NCBI GenBank assembly: GCA_951799425.1
Contig: OX637391.1
Span: 15,123,051-15,187,050, forward strand
DNA from: Ilex aquifolium
Lineage: Eukaryota > Streptophyta > Magnoliopsida > Aquifoliales > Aquifoliaceae
Length of the DNA stretch: 64,000 nucleotides
Direction: 5' to 3'
A program made the translations under genes and the position numbers. How positions within the stretch are numbered: the first letter of the stretch is position 1; each line of letters opens with the position of its first letter. Positions 34,986 to 45,397 of the stretch are shown here, in pieces. The notes beneath the pieces were generated by a model that saw only the letters and a program-made list of their open reading frames with translations, had not been told where the DNA came from and searched no databases.

Positions 34986-36813
34986 ATTGCTAGTCTCTAG
35001 TAATACAAAAAACATATCTACTCCTAATGCCATTTTCGTAGGTCATCCGGTTGCATTTAGCTTATGCAACAAGCCGTTGAACCGCTAGGTTTACCCTAGC
35101 GGACGAGTGTTGTCTCGTGAGGGTTTCCAATGAAGCTAGCCATAAACTTCAGTCGAACAGATGTGTATGTGAGACTGCTGATTAAAGTAAGTTAGCATCA
35201 TGGTTGTTGAGGCACCCAACTCTCAATTTCGACTTATATCCCGTATGTCCCTCTTTCATAGGTATCTATTCTATGCAAAAATTAGCATATGTTACATTGG
35301 TATTTGGAATTCCCTGTGTAGTAAGAATGATCATTCAAGCAACAAGAATTGTTATATAACAAACACTCCCTTTTACCACCTTCCACGGATAGCTTCGATT
35401 TCACAAACCTCTCGTAGAATGCTCTCAGCAAAAGTTCGCTCCAATTATAGTGACTTGTTTTTCAAGATCATGTGATCAGAAGGTGGCCAATCGAAAAATC
35501 ACATGCACAATTAAGAAGGGAGTGAAATTTTAAGGACGCAACTACTCGTATTTGGCATAATCTCATGAAAGAATATTGATGCAATTTAAAGAAATACTAT
35601 TTACCATACCCCAATTTTGATTGACAACACATGCATGTAACAAAATTTAGATCAATTAGGGCTTTTCATAGGTTGTAATGTGGCCAGAGGTTAGTGGCTA
35701 ACGAAATGACGTCAATAGAATTCAAAAGCTATCCTTTGTTTATGTAGTGTAGCACACTTCTTTCTAGCTTTTCGATATTTTGCCCAGAAATGGTATTTCT
35801 TTCTTTCATTTTGCTCATTTTTCACTTTCTTGGCAATTTTTTGCCTTTTTTGATTCTTTTCTGTTTCAATTGTTCCCATCGATTCCTCTTGTCATTGAAT
35901 GGTAGCCTTCATAGCTCTTTCCTTTTTCCTTGCATTTTTGTGTCATATTGATTTATAAGAGGGTGCAAGAAAATTAGATAGCAATGGTGTGTCAAGTATG
36001 TTTTCTTGTGGCTTGGTAATCATACGGGTTTATCGAAGAAGAAATCATACATTGATGGCTCAAGCATGGCTGATTAGGGAAATAATTTTGTAAAAGAAAT
36101 GGCTAAGGCTCAATATCAAATCAAAGATGGCCTAAAATCATTTCTCAAGTATGTGCACATGTATGTGTCGTATGTGAAGGTTTCTTGTGGGATATGTCAA
36201 TAGATCACTTTTAATTGCGTCAATCAAAGCAAGATTAATGAGATTATTCAAAAATTGAGAGTGAAAGACTTTACTTGAGTAAACATCGATTGTCTCTCGA
36301 AAGCATTGTAAGGCTCGAAAATCACCATGGTATTCTTTGTTATCTCCACTGGTTATGTCGGGTTTCCAGGGGATGTCGGTTATATATCGATTCCATTTTA
36401 GAGTCAGATCATCCTGTACCTTGAAAATAACAAATATCGATGCATATTTGACAATTTAAGCATAGAAATAATACCAATTTTCCAATAGATGTGGTTTTAA
36501 ATCTCGGTTGATAAGTTGAGGTGTCAAACCGATCATGTGCGTAGTTACTCTAACAAACATTCTTAACATCCACATTCGTTCCATCATATATTAATATTAA
36601 GCTAAATCTACATATGCATTAAAACAAATAAAAGTGATAAATTGAACCATTCATTTCTCAAAATATCGTCGTTTAACATCAACATCAATGATTCAATTCA
36701 TCCACAATCACACACAAAAACTTACAACATCTTTAACACTACCAAAAAAGAAACTCATAAAAATAAGCAATAAACACACAAAAACCATAAACAAGAACAG
36801 GGATCCCTCTCTC
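34986..36813 (-). other. Non-coding 3' region of element C
   Basis: About 1.8 kb between the env-like ORF and the polypurine tract, AT-rich, without a convincing ORF on either strand. Long 3' non-coding regions are usual in Athila elements. Confidence 0.6.
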
Positions 36814-38058
36814 TCACTCTCCTCCATGTCCACCATTTCCACCAGGTCCACCCCTCAGAAGTCTAAGAATCTCATCCTGCTTAGCTTCAATGCTAAGCAT
36901 GATATCTCGTAAAGAGTGTCGGGTGCTAGTGCTGGGTCCTGCCTCCTCCTGAGTCTGCATGTGCTCTCTCTCTAATTCCCTCTCCTTCTCCGCATTGAGC
37001 TCATCTTGTACTTCATCGACTCCTTGGGCAGGGGGCTCCTCTTGTCTCACCGATGGGCCGCCACTATGACCTTGGCTCCTCCTAAATGATGCCTTGTTAA
37101 GTGGCCCCATTGGCTTTTGAATCTCCATCTCTGGTCTCACCCTTACCTCGTGATCTTTTCATATTTCAGTCACTAGGGTGCCGAAGGGAAGTGAATTTCG
37201 CTTCACGTCACACCCTTTCTTCATCTCAATCAACACTAGGGAGGGTAGGTCAATGCTTTGCCCTTTCCCAATTGCATACAACAGTCGGGCCATGTCGGGG
37301 AGGATTTCATTCTTTCTTCCTAGCGGAGCAAAGTTGACAACCGCAATTAAGTTCAACATTTTGTATTTGTCGGTGAGTTTCCCTTGTCTAAAAAATCTCT
37401 TTACCGTCCAAGAAAATTTAGGCATTCTCGTTAGCTCCCTCCCCACGACATTCATTGCTATGTTCTTTCTCGGGGGATAAGCGGGACTTGGGACCCGAGG
37501 CACTTCTTGCCTAATTTCTCTTATGTAATCCTCGTCCACATCGATGTGGATCCCCCTCATATAACTCCTTAATGATCCATTGACTATTTCGGCGTTGGAG
37601 TAAAACTCCCTCACCAAGTCAACTACGGCCTCTCCGCTGTTTCGCAAATACAAGACCCAACCCCTCCTTTCCATCTCCGCCATTATCCCCAATTCAACAA
37701 AATCAGTTAGGACAACATCCCTCTCACAAACCACAACATGTTTTTGGAAAAAATTGTCGTACCTATCAACTTTTAGAGCTGTGGGGAACCGAGTTTTGTC
37801 GTATCTTCGCGTAAGTGGTGGCATTCCTTCTCTCACTTCCACCACCTCCTTGATGAAATTGGGCTCTTGGGTGTTTGGGTTGCGCTTGGCAGGAAGCTTG
37901 AATCTTGGCATTTTCGGTTTTTGAGTTTGAGGGCTTTGAAATCTTGGATTTCTTTGTGAAAATGGAACTTTTTGATATGGGAATAGTTTTGGGAGGATTG
38001 ATTTTTGGTAAAAATGGAGAATGGTTGGTGTTTTGGGGTCTGGGTAGTGAAGAGTCAT
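36814..38058 (-). pseudogene. Env-like ORF of Athila element C (Transposase_32-like), one stop
   Basis: A 415-codon frame in the position of the Athila env-like ORF, downstream of pol. Residues about 60-300 (RRYDKTRFPTALKVDRYDNF, GIMAEMERRGW, REFYSNAEIV, FRQGKLTDKYKML) resemble the putative plant transposon protein family found in Athila env-like ORFs. The C-terminal part is Glu-rich and ends in a Gly-rich tail. A TGA at 37161-37159 splits it in frame. No clear signal peptide or membrane helix is visible, so an envelope function cannot be claimed. A palindrome array and a TATA box lie just upstream. Confidence 0.7.
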
Positions 38059-38117
38059 TAAGGGTTTTTCGGTTTTTCGAGGGTTTTGGATGGTTTTGAA
38101 ATGAAGAAGACGAACCA

Positions 38118-38440
38118 GGCTTTTATAGCCTGAGTCATGACGTTCGAACGTTGGTAACGTTCGAACGTGTCTAGAAGGATTTTAAACAGATCGTTCGAAC
38201 GTGGTTGTCATTCGAACGTGGTGAGCTCTCAGTACTTTTGAGTTCTATTAGAGGCCAAAGTACTGTAAGTTCTCTTTGTTCAAACGTTCTATTGGCGTTC
38301 GAACGTTAATCTCGTTCGAATGGTCTATTAGCGTTCAAACGGACTGAGCTCCCAGTACTTCTAAGTTTCATCAGAAGCTTCATCAGAGGTTGAGTACTGT
38401 AAGCAGCTGACGTTCGAACGTCACCTGGTGTTCGAACGTT
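38118..38440 (-). promoter_or_regulatory. Internal U3-like promoter before the env-like ORF
   Basis: Five exact CGTTCGAACG palindromes (38141, 38158, 38192, 38296 and 38411) and several degenerate ones lie next to a TATA box: the minus strand reads GGCTATAAAAGCC over 38130-38118, about 63 bases before the ATG at 38058. The same palindrome fills U3 of both LTRs. This suggests separate transcription of the env-like ORF, by inference. Confidence 0.6.
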
Positions 38441-38705
38441 GAATCAAAAATCAAAAAAATCTCTGCACTACACTATACACAATCAAAGAGGGCTAAACAC
38501 ACAATTTTAAATCAAAAACCTATGGCGTCTCAGGATAAGCCCCTACCCACGCTTCAGGTTGGTATTTTGGGACATTCCTTACTCGGTCCATATTTTCATT
38601 TCTGTCAAAAGAGTTTATACAAAAAGATTTTTACACTTTTTACAAAAAATTCGGACCTTTGGCTTTCATCCCCAACAAAAGTGCACATTTCCTACAGAAA
38701 ATTAT

Positions 38706-39116
38706 CTAATCCGAGTCTCCCTCTGTGTCTGTGTACAACGGGCAACCAGTGACTTTCCCAATTTCCTCTCTCACAAATCGGTTAAGCAAAGTACCGGAAT
38801 AGCATGGCGTATCAGGGTAATCCTTACTCAGCTCATTCACTATCCAGTCTAATCGATCGAGTGTGCGACCGGAGATTGGTTTAGAACACTGGTTGTATCT
38901 TTTCTCATGAAAGACTCTGCCACACTGTTTACAAGCACCAAGTCTTTTAACACAACGGCGTTTGGCAAAGGTGCTTCTGCCACAGAGGGTTTGCGCTTGT
39001 TTTTCTTGGATTTCAGCCTTCCTTACCAGTCTTGCTTTTCTCATGATTACAGTATGCACATCAGATGGAAAAGTGCGTAGAACTCCTAGACTAAACCAAA
39101 AAAGTTTAACATCCAT
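38706..39116 (-). CDS. 136-codon basic cysteine-rich ORF in Athila element C, resembling Betaflexiviridae nucleic-acid-binding proteins
   Basis: Intact ORF between integrase and the env-like ORF, in element sense. A basic stretch (GRSTFAKRRCVKR, residues 46-58) is followed by Cys62, Cys65, His70 and Cys77 (C-X2-C-X4-H-X6-C, a plausible zinc site), then ISGRTLDRLD (81-90) and an acidic tail ending TEGDSD. This order of basic motif, Cys/His cluster and ISG..LDRL-type helix resembles the small nucleic-acid-binding proteins at the 3' end of carla- and vitivirus genomes, some of which suppress RNA silencing. The start is at 39116; Met25 (RKARLVRKAEI follows) is an alternative. I know no such gene as a standard Athila component. 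Homology is judged by eye; a host zinc-finger origin remains possible. Confidence 0.5.
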   Translation of the reverse strand: MDVKLFWFSLGVLRTFPSDVHTVIMRKARLVRKAEIQEKQAQTLCGRSTFAKRRCVKRLGACKQCGRVFHEKRYNQCSKPISGRTLDRLDWIVNELSKDYPDTPCYSGTLLNRFVREEIGKVTGCPLYTDTEGDSD

Positions 39117-39204
39117 GATTTCTAAGCTTTAAGACTCACTATCTGGTTCTTTAACGTCTGCCAGTCACAAAGACGATTGAAGCTGACTCACAAACATAAT
39201 CATC

Positions 39205-39212
39205 AATTTATA
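39205..39212 (-). promoter_or_regulatory. Possible TATA box before the cysteine-rich ORF
   Basis: The minus strand reads TATAAATT about 90 bases upstream of the ATG at 39116. A few bases farther up (39303-39318) lies a near copy of the polypurine tract. A promoter here is a guess from position. Confidence 0.3.
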
Positions 39213-39302
39213 CAAGACAAGGTACATAAAATGATCAGAACAACAACAACAATAACAGCAAAAAAATTTTAAAAATTTACGGGCAAATATGAACTGTATT
39301 CT

Positions 39303-39318
39303 CACACCCCCAACCTAA
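39303..39318 (-). other. Second, internal polypurine-tract-like site in C
   Basis: The minus strand reads ATTTAGGTTGGGGGTGTG, almost identical to the tract at 34969-34985 (ATTTAGGTTGGGGAGTG). It lies between pol and the cysteine-rich ORF. It may act as a central polypurine tract or mark an old duplication. Confidence 0.45.
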
Positions 39319-39588
39319 ATTGAACATTGTCCCCAATGTTTCGAATTTACCAGTTCACGGATCTTGGAGATGAAGTTGAATGGTAGAGATCTGTTCATAT
39401 GCTGAAACCTACAAATAAAAATACACAAATTATTCATCTGTGAGCAGATCTGGGTTTCGGGTAGGCTGAAAATCCTTGTGTGTGAGTGCGAACAAGAGAA
39501 GGACACCCGTGAGCAAATATAAGATTAAAATGCAAAACATGAAGCAAAAGATTGTGTTTGTAGAATGTGTGGTCATGGGTTGTGTAAA

Positions 39589-39668
39589 AAAAAATAGAGA
39601 AAACAAAGAAGAACAGAAAAAAGAAGAAAAGAAGAAGAAGAAGAAGAAATGGGGGGGGGGGGGGGGGG
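39589..39668 (+). repeat. Purine-rich block ending in an 18-base G run
   Basis: Plus-strand A/G-rich sequence with GAA repeats leading into 18 consecutive G (39651-39668). It is in element C just after the end of pol. It could form unusual DNA structure and is a likely site of assembly error. Confidence 0.9.
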
Positions 39669-39743
39669 AACAGCGGCGGCTGGGAGAAAAAAGAAGAAAA
39701 AGAGTGGGTGCCTTATAAAGGCGCCCCAGTGGGTCGGGTTGGG

Positions 39744-40448
39744 TTACATTTTTCCTGACCCGATCCACTTGAGTGTCGGCAGGCACGACTTTCGGAGGAG
39801 TATTCTGGTTCCATTAAAAGAATGGTTTTCCACATTTTTAACAAAATCCTCCAAAAATGGTTTTAACCGCTGACCATTAACAGTAAAAATATTACCGTTT
39901 GATGGGTTTTCCACTTCAACTGCTCCATGTCCAAACACCTTTTTGACAATGTAAGACCCAGTCCATCTTGACTTCAACTTACCAGGAAAGAGGCGGAGTC
40001 TTGAATTAAATAACAAGACTTTTTGAGAAAGCTCAAAAGATTTCCGCACAATGTTTTTGTCATGCAAAATTTTCATCCTGGTTTTAACAATCTTAGTATT
40101 TTCATATGCTTCATTTCTCAATTCCTCCAATTCATTTATCTGAAGTTTCCTTGCTGGTCCAGCCTTGTCCAAGTCAAAATTCATTGCTTTAATGGTCTAG
40201 TATGCCCTATGTTCCAATTCCACAAGTAGGTGACACGGCTTTTCATAGACTAATCGATAAGGAGATATGCCTAAAATTATTTTAAAAGCAGTACGATACG
40301 CCCATAGTGCATCAGTTAGTCTTAACGACCAATCTTTGCTGTCTGGATACACCGTTTTTTCCAAAATTAATTTGATCTCCCGATTAGCTAACTTAGCTTG
40401 TCCACTGGTCTGTGGATGATAAGGGGTTGCAATTTTGTGAAAGATCAA
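39744..40448 (-). pseudogene. Integrase C-terminal half, element C
   Basis: 40448-40197 starts with the HPQTSGQA segment (third catalytic region) and 40184-39744 carries the C-terminal chromatin/DNA-binding part ([20 protein letters not shown]). They are in one frame, separated by TAG at 40199-40197. The segment reads QAKLANREI where Glu is expected after QA, so the catalytic Glu seems replaced by Lys. A frameshift near 40455 separates it from the upstream half. Confidence 0.8.
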
Positions 40449-40467
40449 GTATTTTTTTTATCAAATT

Positions 40468-41865
40468 TCAGAAGGGACGATTGCAAAAATGAGCACCCCC
40501 ATCACTTATGATTGATTTCGGAATTCCAAACCGGGACAAAATATTTTCTTTCAAAAACTTGATCACTGTTTGGTGATAATTGTTTCGGCATGGAATTGCT
40601 TCAACCCATTTGGATACATAGTCTACAACCACTAAAATGTATAGATAGCCAAAGGAAGAGGGAAATTGTCCCATAAAATCGATGCCCCAACAGTAAAAAA
40701 TTTCAATTACTAGAATGGGGTTTAAGGGCATCATGTTTCTTTTAGAAATGCTTCCCAACCTTTGGCATCTATTGCAAGTTAAACAAAAGGCATGGACATC
40801 TTTGAAAAGTGTGGGCCAGTAAAATCCACACTGCAATATTTTTGCAGCGGTTTTTCTTGATGAAAAATGGCCACCGCATGCTTCAGAATGACAAAATGTT
40901 ATTACCTGGCTGCTTTCATGAGCGGGGATGCAACGTCTTATGATTTGATCCTTACAGTACTTGAATACGTAGGGATCCTCCCAAAAGAAGTTACGAACCT
41001 CCCTTAAAAATTTCTTTTTTTCCATCATGGTAAAGGATGGAGGGAGAGTACCAGTAGCAAGAAAGTTTGCAATATCCGCGTACCATGGTGTCTTATCAAT
41101 CATGAACAATTGTTTATCGGGGAATTTCTCATTGATTGGCAGTCCATCCTCACGAAATTCATATGTTAGTCTGGACAGATGATTTGCCACCACATTCTCG
41201 ACACCTTTCTTGTCCTTGATGACAATATCAAACTCTTGGAGCAAGAGTATCCATCTCAAGAGTCTTGGCTTAGCGTCCTTCTTTGGGAGCAATAATTTTA
41301 GGGCTGCATGGTCAGTGAATACAGTAACAGAAGAACCAACAAGATAAGAACGGAATTTTTCCAGTGCAAAAACTACAGCAAACAATTCTTTTTCAGTTGT
41401 TGAATAATTCATTTGAGCATCATTCAAAATTTTGCTTGCATAGTAAATCACATGGGGTCTCTTATATTTTCTCTGTCCTAATACAACACCTATAGCATAA
41501 TCACTTGCATCACACATTAGTTCAAAGGGTAGATTCCAGTTAGGAGGTTGTATTATTGGAGCAGAAATTAACATGTCTTTTAGCTTGTCAAAGGCTTTCT
41601 GGCATGCTTCATTCCAATCAAAGATTACGTCCTGACTTAGAAGATGACAAATGGGTTTTGCTATGGTACTGAAATCTTTTATGAATCTCCTGTAAAAACC
41701 TGCATGTCCTAGGAATGATCGGACATCCTTTACAGTCTTAGGGGCAGGCAAATTTCCAATCAAATCTATTTTTGCCTTGTCAACTTTCATGCCTTCAGAC
41801 GACACAATGTGACCAAGGATGATGCCTTGTGTTACCATGAAATTGTATTTTTCCCAATTGAGCAC
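40468..41865 (-). pseudogene. RT end, RNase H and integrase N-terminal half, element C
   Basis: 465 codons: RT thumb ([12 protein letters not shown]), RNase H (about residues 110-225) with [13 protein letters not shown], the EKELFAV block and FTDH all present, then integrase with HSEACGGH...CLTCNRC zinc module, GIDFMGQFP and ISDGGAHF. It ends in a stop caused by a frameshift near 40455. Relative to the upstream RT ORF it is shifted by one base near 41877. Confidence 0.85.
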
Positions 41866-43001
41866 TAGATTGCTTCCTTACATCTTACTAGCACTTTCTC
41901 CAGATTGGTCAGACACAAATCAAAGGAATCAGCATATACATAGAAATCATCCATGAATACTTCCAAAAAATTTTCAACCATATCACTGAACAAGCTTAGC
42001 ATACATCTTTGGAATGTTGCAGGAGCGTTACAAAGTCCAAATGGCATCCTTTTGAATGCAAAGGTGCCAAAGGGGCATGTGAAGGTTATTTTCTCCTGAT
42101 CATCTAGTGTTATCTCAATTTGATTGTATCCTGAATACCCATCTAGGAAACAGTAAAATGCATGGCCTGCAATTCTCTCTAGGACTTGGTCAAGAAATGG
42201 AAGAGGAAAATGATCTTTTCTAGTGACCAAATTGAGTTTTCGATAATCAATGCACATTCGCCATCCTGTGACGACTCGAGTTGGTACTAGTTCATTTGCA
42301 TCATTTTTTACCACTGTGACCCCAGACTTTTTGGGCACAACTTGGGTTGGACTAACCCACTTGTTGTCAGAGATAGGGAAGATTATCCCTGCATCTAAAA
42401 GCTTGAGTACCTCAGTTCTCACTACTTCCTTCATGTGAGGGTTTAGTCGTCGCTGCATTTGACGAGAGAGTTTTGAATCCTCTTCAAGGTATATAACATG
42501 ATTGCAGATTAACGGGCTTATACCTTTCAAGTCAGCGATGGTCCACCCAATGGTGTTTTTATGACTTTGAAGAACTTCAATCAGTTTAGACTCTTGCAAG
42601 TCTGTGAGCTTAGATGAAATTACCACTACGTATGACTCGTCCTTTCCTAAGAATGCATATTTGAGGTCAGATGGGAGAGGTTTCAATTCAGGCTTTGGTG
42701 GCCTATCACTTGATGAGATTGGCTTTGTGCCACTTGGTGAAATCTCTTCGAATTTGGGGGCCCATGTCTCAACAGCATGAGTAGGGAAACTTGGTGGATT
42801 TGGGTCATCATCTGTTATTTCGGATGAGATGAACTCTAACAGAGAAGATTCAGTAGGGTCCTCACAGAATGTGTCATTCAGATGTTTCTGTATCAACGAT
42901 TCAATGGAGTTTATTTCCCTTTCTTCCTTTTCTTCTTCTGGATGCTTAGCAATATTGAAAATGTTCAATTCGAGAGTCATATTCCCAAAAGTTAATTTCA
43001 T
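41865..43001 (-). pseudogene. Reverse transcriptase, element C
   Basis: 378 codons. The RT fingers and palm include the YRKLN, FCFLDGYSGYNQI-type (YCFLDGYSGYNQI) and MPFGLCNAPATFQR motifs and the catalytic FMDD box (the Athila form of YxDD). It is in frame with gag-protease, from which TAG at 43097-43095 separates it, and is cut at its C-terminal end by a one-base deletion near 41877. Alone it lacks the thumb and RNase H. Confidence 0.85.
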
Positions 43002-43094
43002 GACTTCATTCCTGCAATTGATTAGTGCATTGGAAGTTGCTAGGAAAGGTCGACCAAGAATGACGAGAATTTGGTTCTCCGAATGTATTGCTGG

Positions 43095-45278
43095 CTAAGT
43101 ATCCAGAACAATGAAGTCAACAGAGAAGACAAAGTTGTCCACTTGGACAAGCACATCTTCAACAATCCCTCTGGGGGTTTTGACAGATCTGTCAGCCAAC
43201 TGGAGTGTGACACAAGTGGGTTTAAGTTCACCCAGACCCAACTGCTGGTAGACAGAGTAGGGTAGCAAATTAACACTGGCTCCAAGGTCTAACAGTGCTT
43301 GTTCAATTATGAAGTTTCCAATGATACATGACACAGTCGGACACCCTGGGTCTTTGTATTTTGGAAGGGTTTTATGTTGAAGAAGGGCACTGGCTTGTTC
43401 TGTTATGAAGACTTTTTTTTGAACATTCTGACCTCTCTTGACTGTGCACAAGTCTTTTAGAAACTTGGCATAAGACGGAACTTGTTTGATTGCGTCCAGA
43501 AGTGGGATGTTGATATTTACTTGCTTAAAAAACTCGTAAATTTCAGGCTGATTTTTCAACTTCTGTTTGGTTTTGAGTCTATGAGGAAAAGGAGCAGGAA
43601 TGGAACATGAAGGTTCTTTTTCCTCAAAAGGTTCTGGCTCTTGTTCAATCATAGGCTCAGGTTCTTCTTCAAGTTCAGTCTCAATTGGTTCAAGCTCAGA
43701 TGATGGGTTGACTGGGATTGACTCAGGTCTTGGCTTTGGAATGAGTATGTCTATGATGGTCTTGTCAATCACCTTGCCACTTCTTAGTGTAGTGACAACT
43801 TGGGCTTGGTCTTGTGTGTTTCCTGTTGTTGAAGGGTTCCCCACATGGAATTGGCCTTGGGGTTGCTTTGGTTGGGCAGGAAACTTGCCCTTTTCTTGTG
43901 TGACCATGGATTGGGTCAATTTTTGGATGTGGCTTTTAAGATCCTCAAAAGATTGAGTGGTCTGGGTTTTGAAATCAGTGAAAGCCTGTGTGGAATTATT
44001 GTTATAGTTCATTTGGCTTTGCATGAACTGATTCAGTGTGTCCTCAAGGCTCCTCTTTTGTGGTGGTTGGTATGGTTGATATGCGGGAGGTCCTTGAGGT
44101 GGTGGGTATGAGCCTTGTTGTTGGTTCATGGGCATTGGTTGTGTGTTCTTCCAACTGAAGTTAGGATGGTTTCGCCACCCTGGATTGTATGTTTCAGAGT
44201 ATAGGTTGGAGTAAGGCTTGTTGAAGTTGGAAACTACATGTGTTTGTTCCAACAAGACCTCTTTGAACGCTGGGATGGTGGGACACTCCCCAATAGGGTG
44301 TCCTGTTAGCGCACAGATTCCACACACTTGTTATGTGGAAGAGCTAACATCAACTTGATAGATTTTCTTCATCTCTAAAGCTTCAAGCTTTCGAGACAAC
44401 GTAGACATTTTTGTTCTCAAGTCATCATCATCTCTCAAGACATATTTACCACATTGGAAAGTAGATGGTCTGGCTTCTACAGTGGTAGGAGAGGCTGAGT
44501 CCCACATCTGAGAACTGTCAGATATGGTGTAAAAAAAATTGAATGCCTCCTCCGGACTTTTTCCCATAAATTCTCCTTGGGCCATCATTTCGACAAACTG
44601 ACGTAGTCTAGAGGGTAAGGAGTCATAGAAAAATCCTACCAAAGTCCAATTCTCAAAAGCGTGATGTGGGCAGGATTGGAGCAGATCTTTGAATCTCTCC
44701 CAACTTTGATAAAAAGTTTCTCCTTCTTTAACCGCAAAATTCATGATTTGCCTTTTTAATGCATTTGTGCGGTGTAGAGGAAAAAACTTTCTAAAAAATT
44801 CATTTTGCAATGCCTGCCAGTTAGGTATTGAAAAAGCTTTTAAAGAATTTAGCCATTGTTTAGCTCTATCCCTTAAAGAGAAATAAAACAGTTTCATTTT
44901 GACTAGTTCAGAATTGTCTTGAAATGTTCCACACACTTCCTCAAAATCTTTTATATGCAGATATGGATTTTCTGCATCCAATCCATGAAACACGGGTAAT
45001 AACTGCACTGTCCCCGGCTTTACGGTAAAAGGGGGAGCATTTTCAGGAAATATAAAATAGGAGGGGACACTGTTTCTTGTGGGATTTAAGTAATCCCGCA
45101 AAGTTCGATTGTGAGGCACTTCCTCCTCTCTCATAGGGACTTCTCCGTTTCTCTCATTATTTGCCATATTACTCTCATAAAAGTCTGCTACTGATCTAGG
45201 TGAATTAGGTCCAGGCTGATTCACAGACTCACAAGATTCTGCCGGCAAATTTTGATAGTGAGGAGTGCCCTCAGTCAT
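43095..45278 (-). pseudogene. Gag, zinc knuckle and protease, element C
   Basis: 45278-44331 is the capsid part (PVFHGLDAENPYLHIKDFEE, FPLHRTNALKRQI). After an in-frame TAA at 44333-44331 the frame continues through a classical CCHC knuckle (CGICALTGHPIGEC), a Gln/Pro-rich linker, an acidic Glu/Pro region, and the protease with the Athila-type active site DLGASVNLLP. It ends at TAG 43097-43095. The two stops are the only breaks. Confidence 0.87.
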
Positions 45279-45373
45279 AAAGAAAATAAAACAAAATTAT
45301 TCACAGTAAACCAAAGAATATATACAAAGATGAAGGTCTTTTTTACCTTTTACCTTAAAACACCTTTCAAAGT

Positions 45374-45391
45374 TCCCCGACAACGGCGCCA
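45374..45391 (-). other. Primer binding site of element C
   Basis: The minus strand reads TGGCGCCGTTGTCGGGGA, differing by one base from the tRNA-Asp complement in element F. It lies six bases from the 5' LTR. Confidence 0.85.
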
Positions 45392-45397
45392 AAAACT

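Noticed and set aside
36814..38058. A true envelope glycoprotein in Athila element C
   Set aside because: The ORF is in the env-like position, but I could not see a signal peptide or membrane helix; its similarity is to a plant transposon protein family, so only env-like is claimed.
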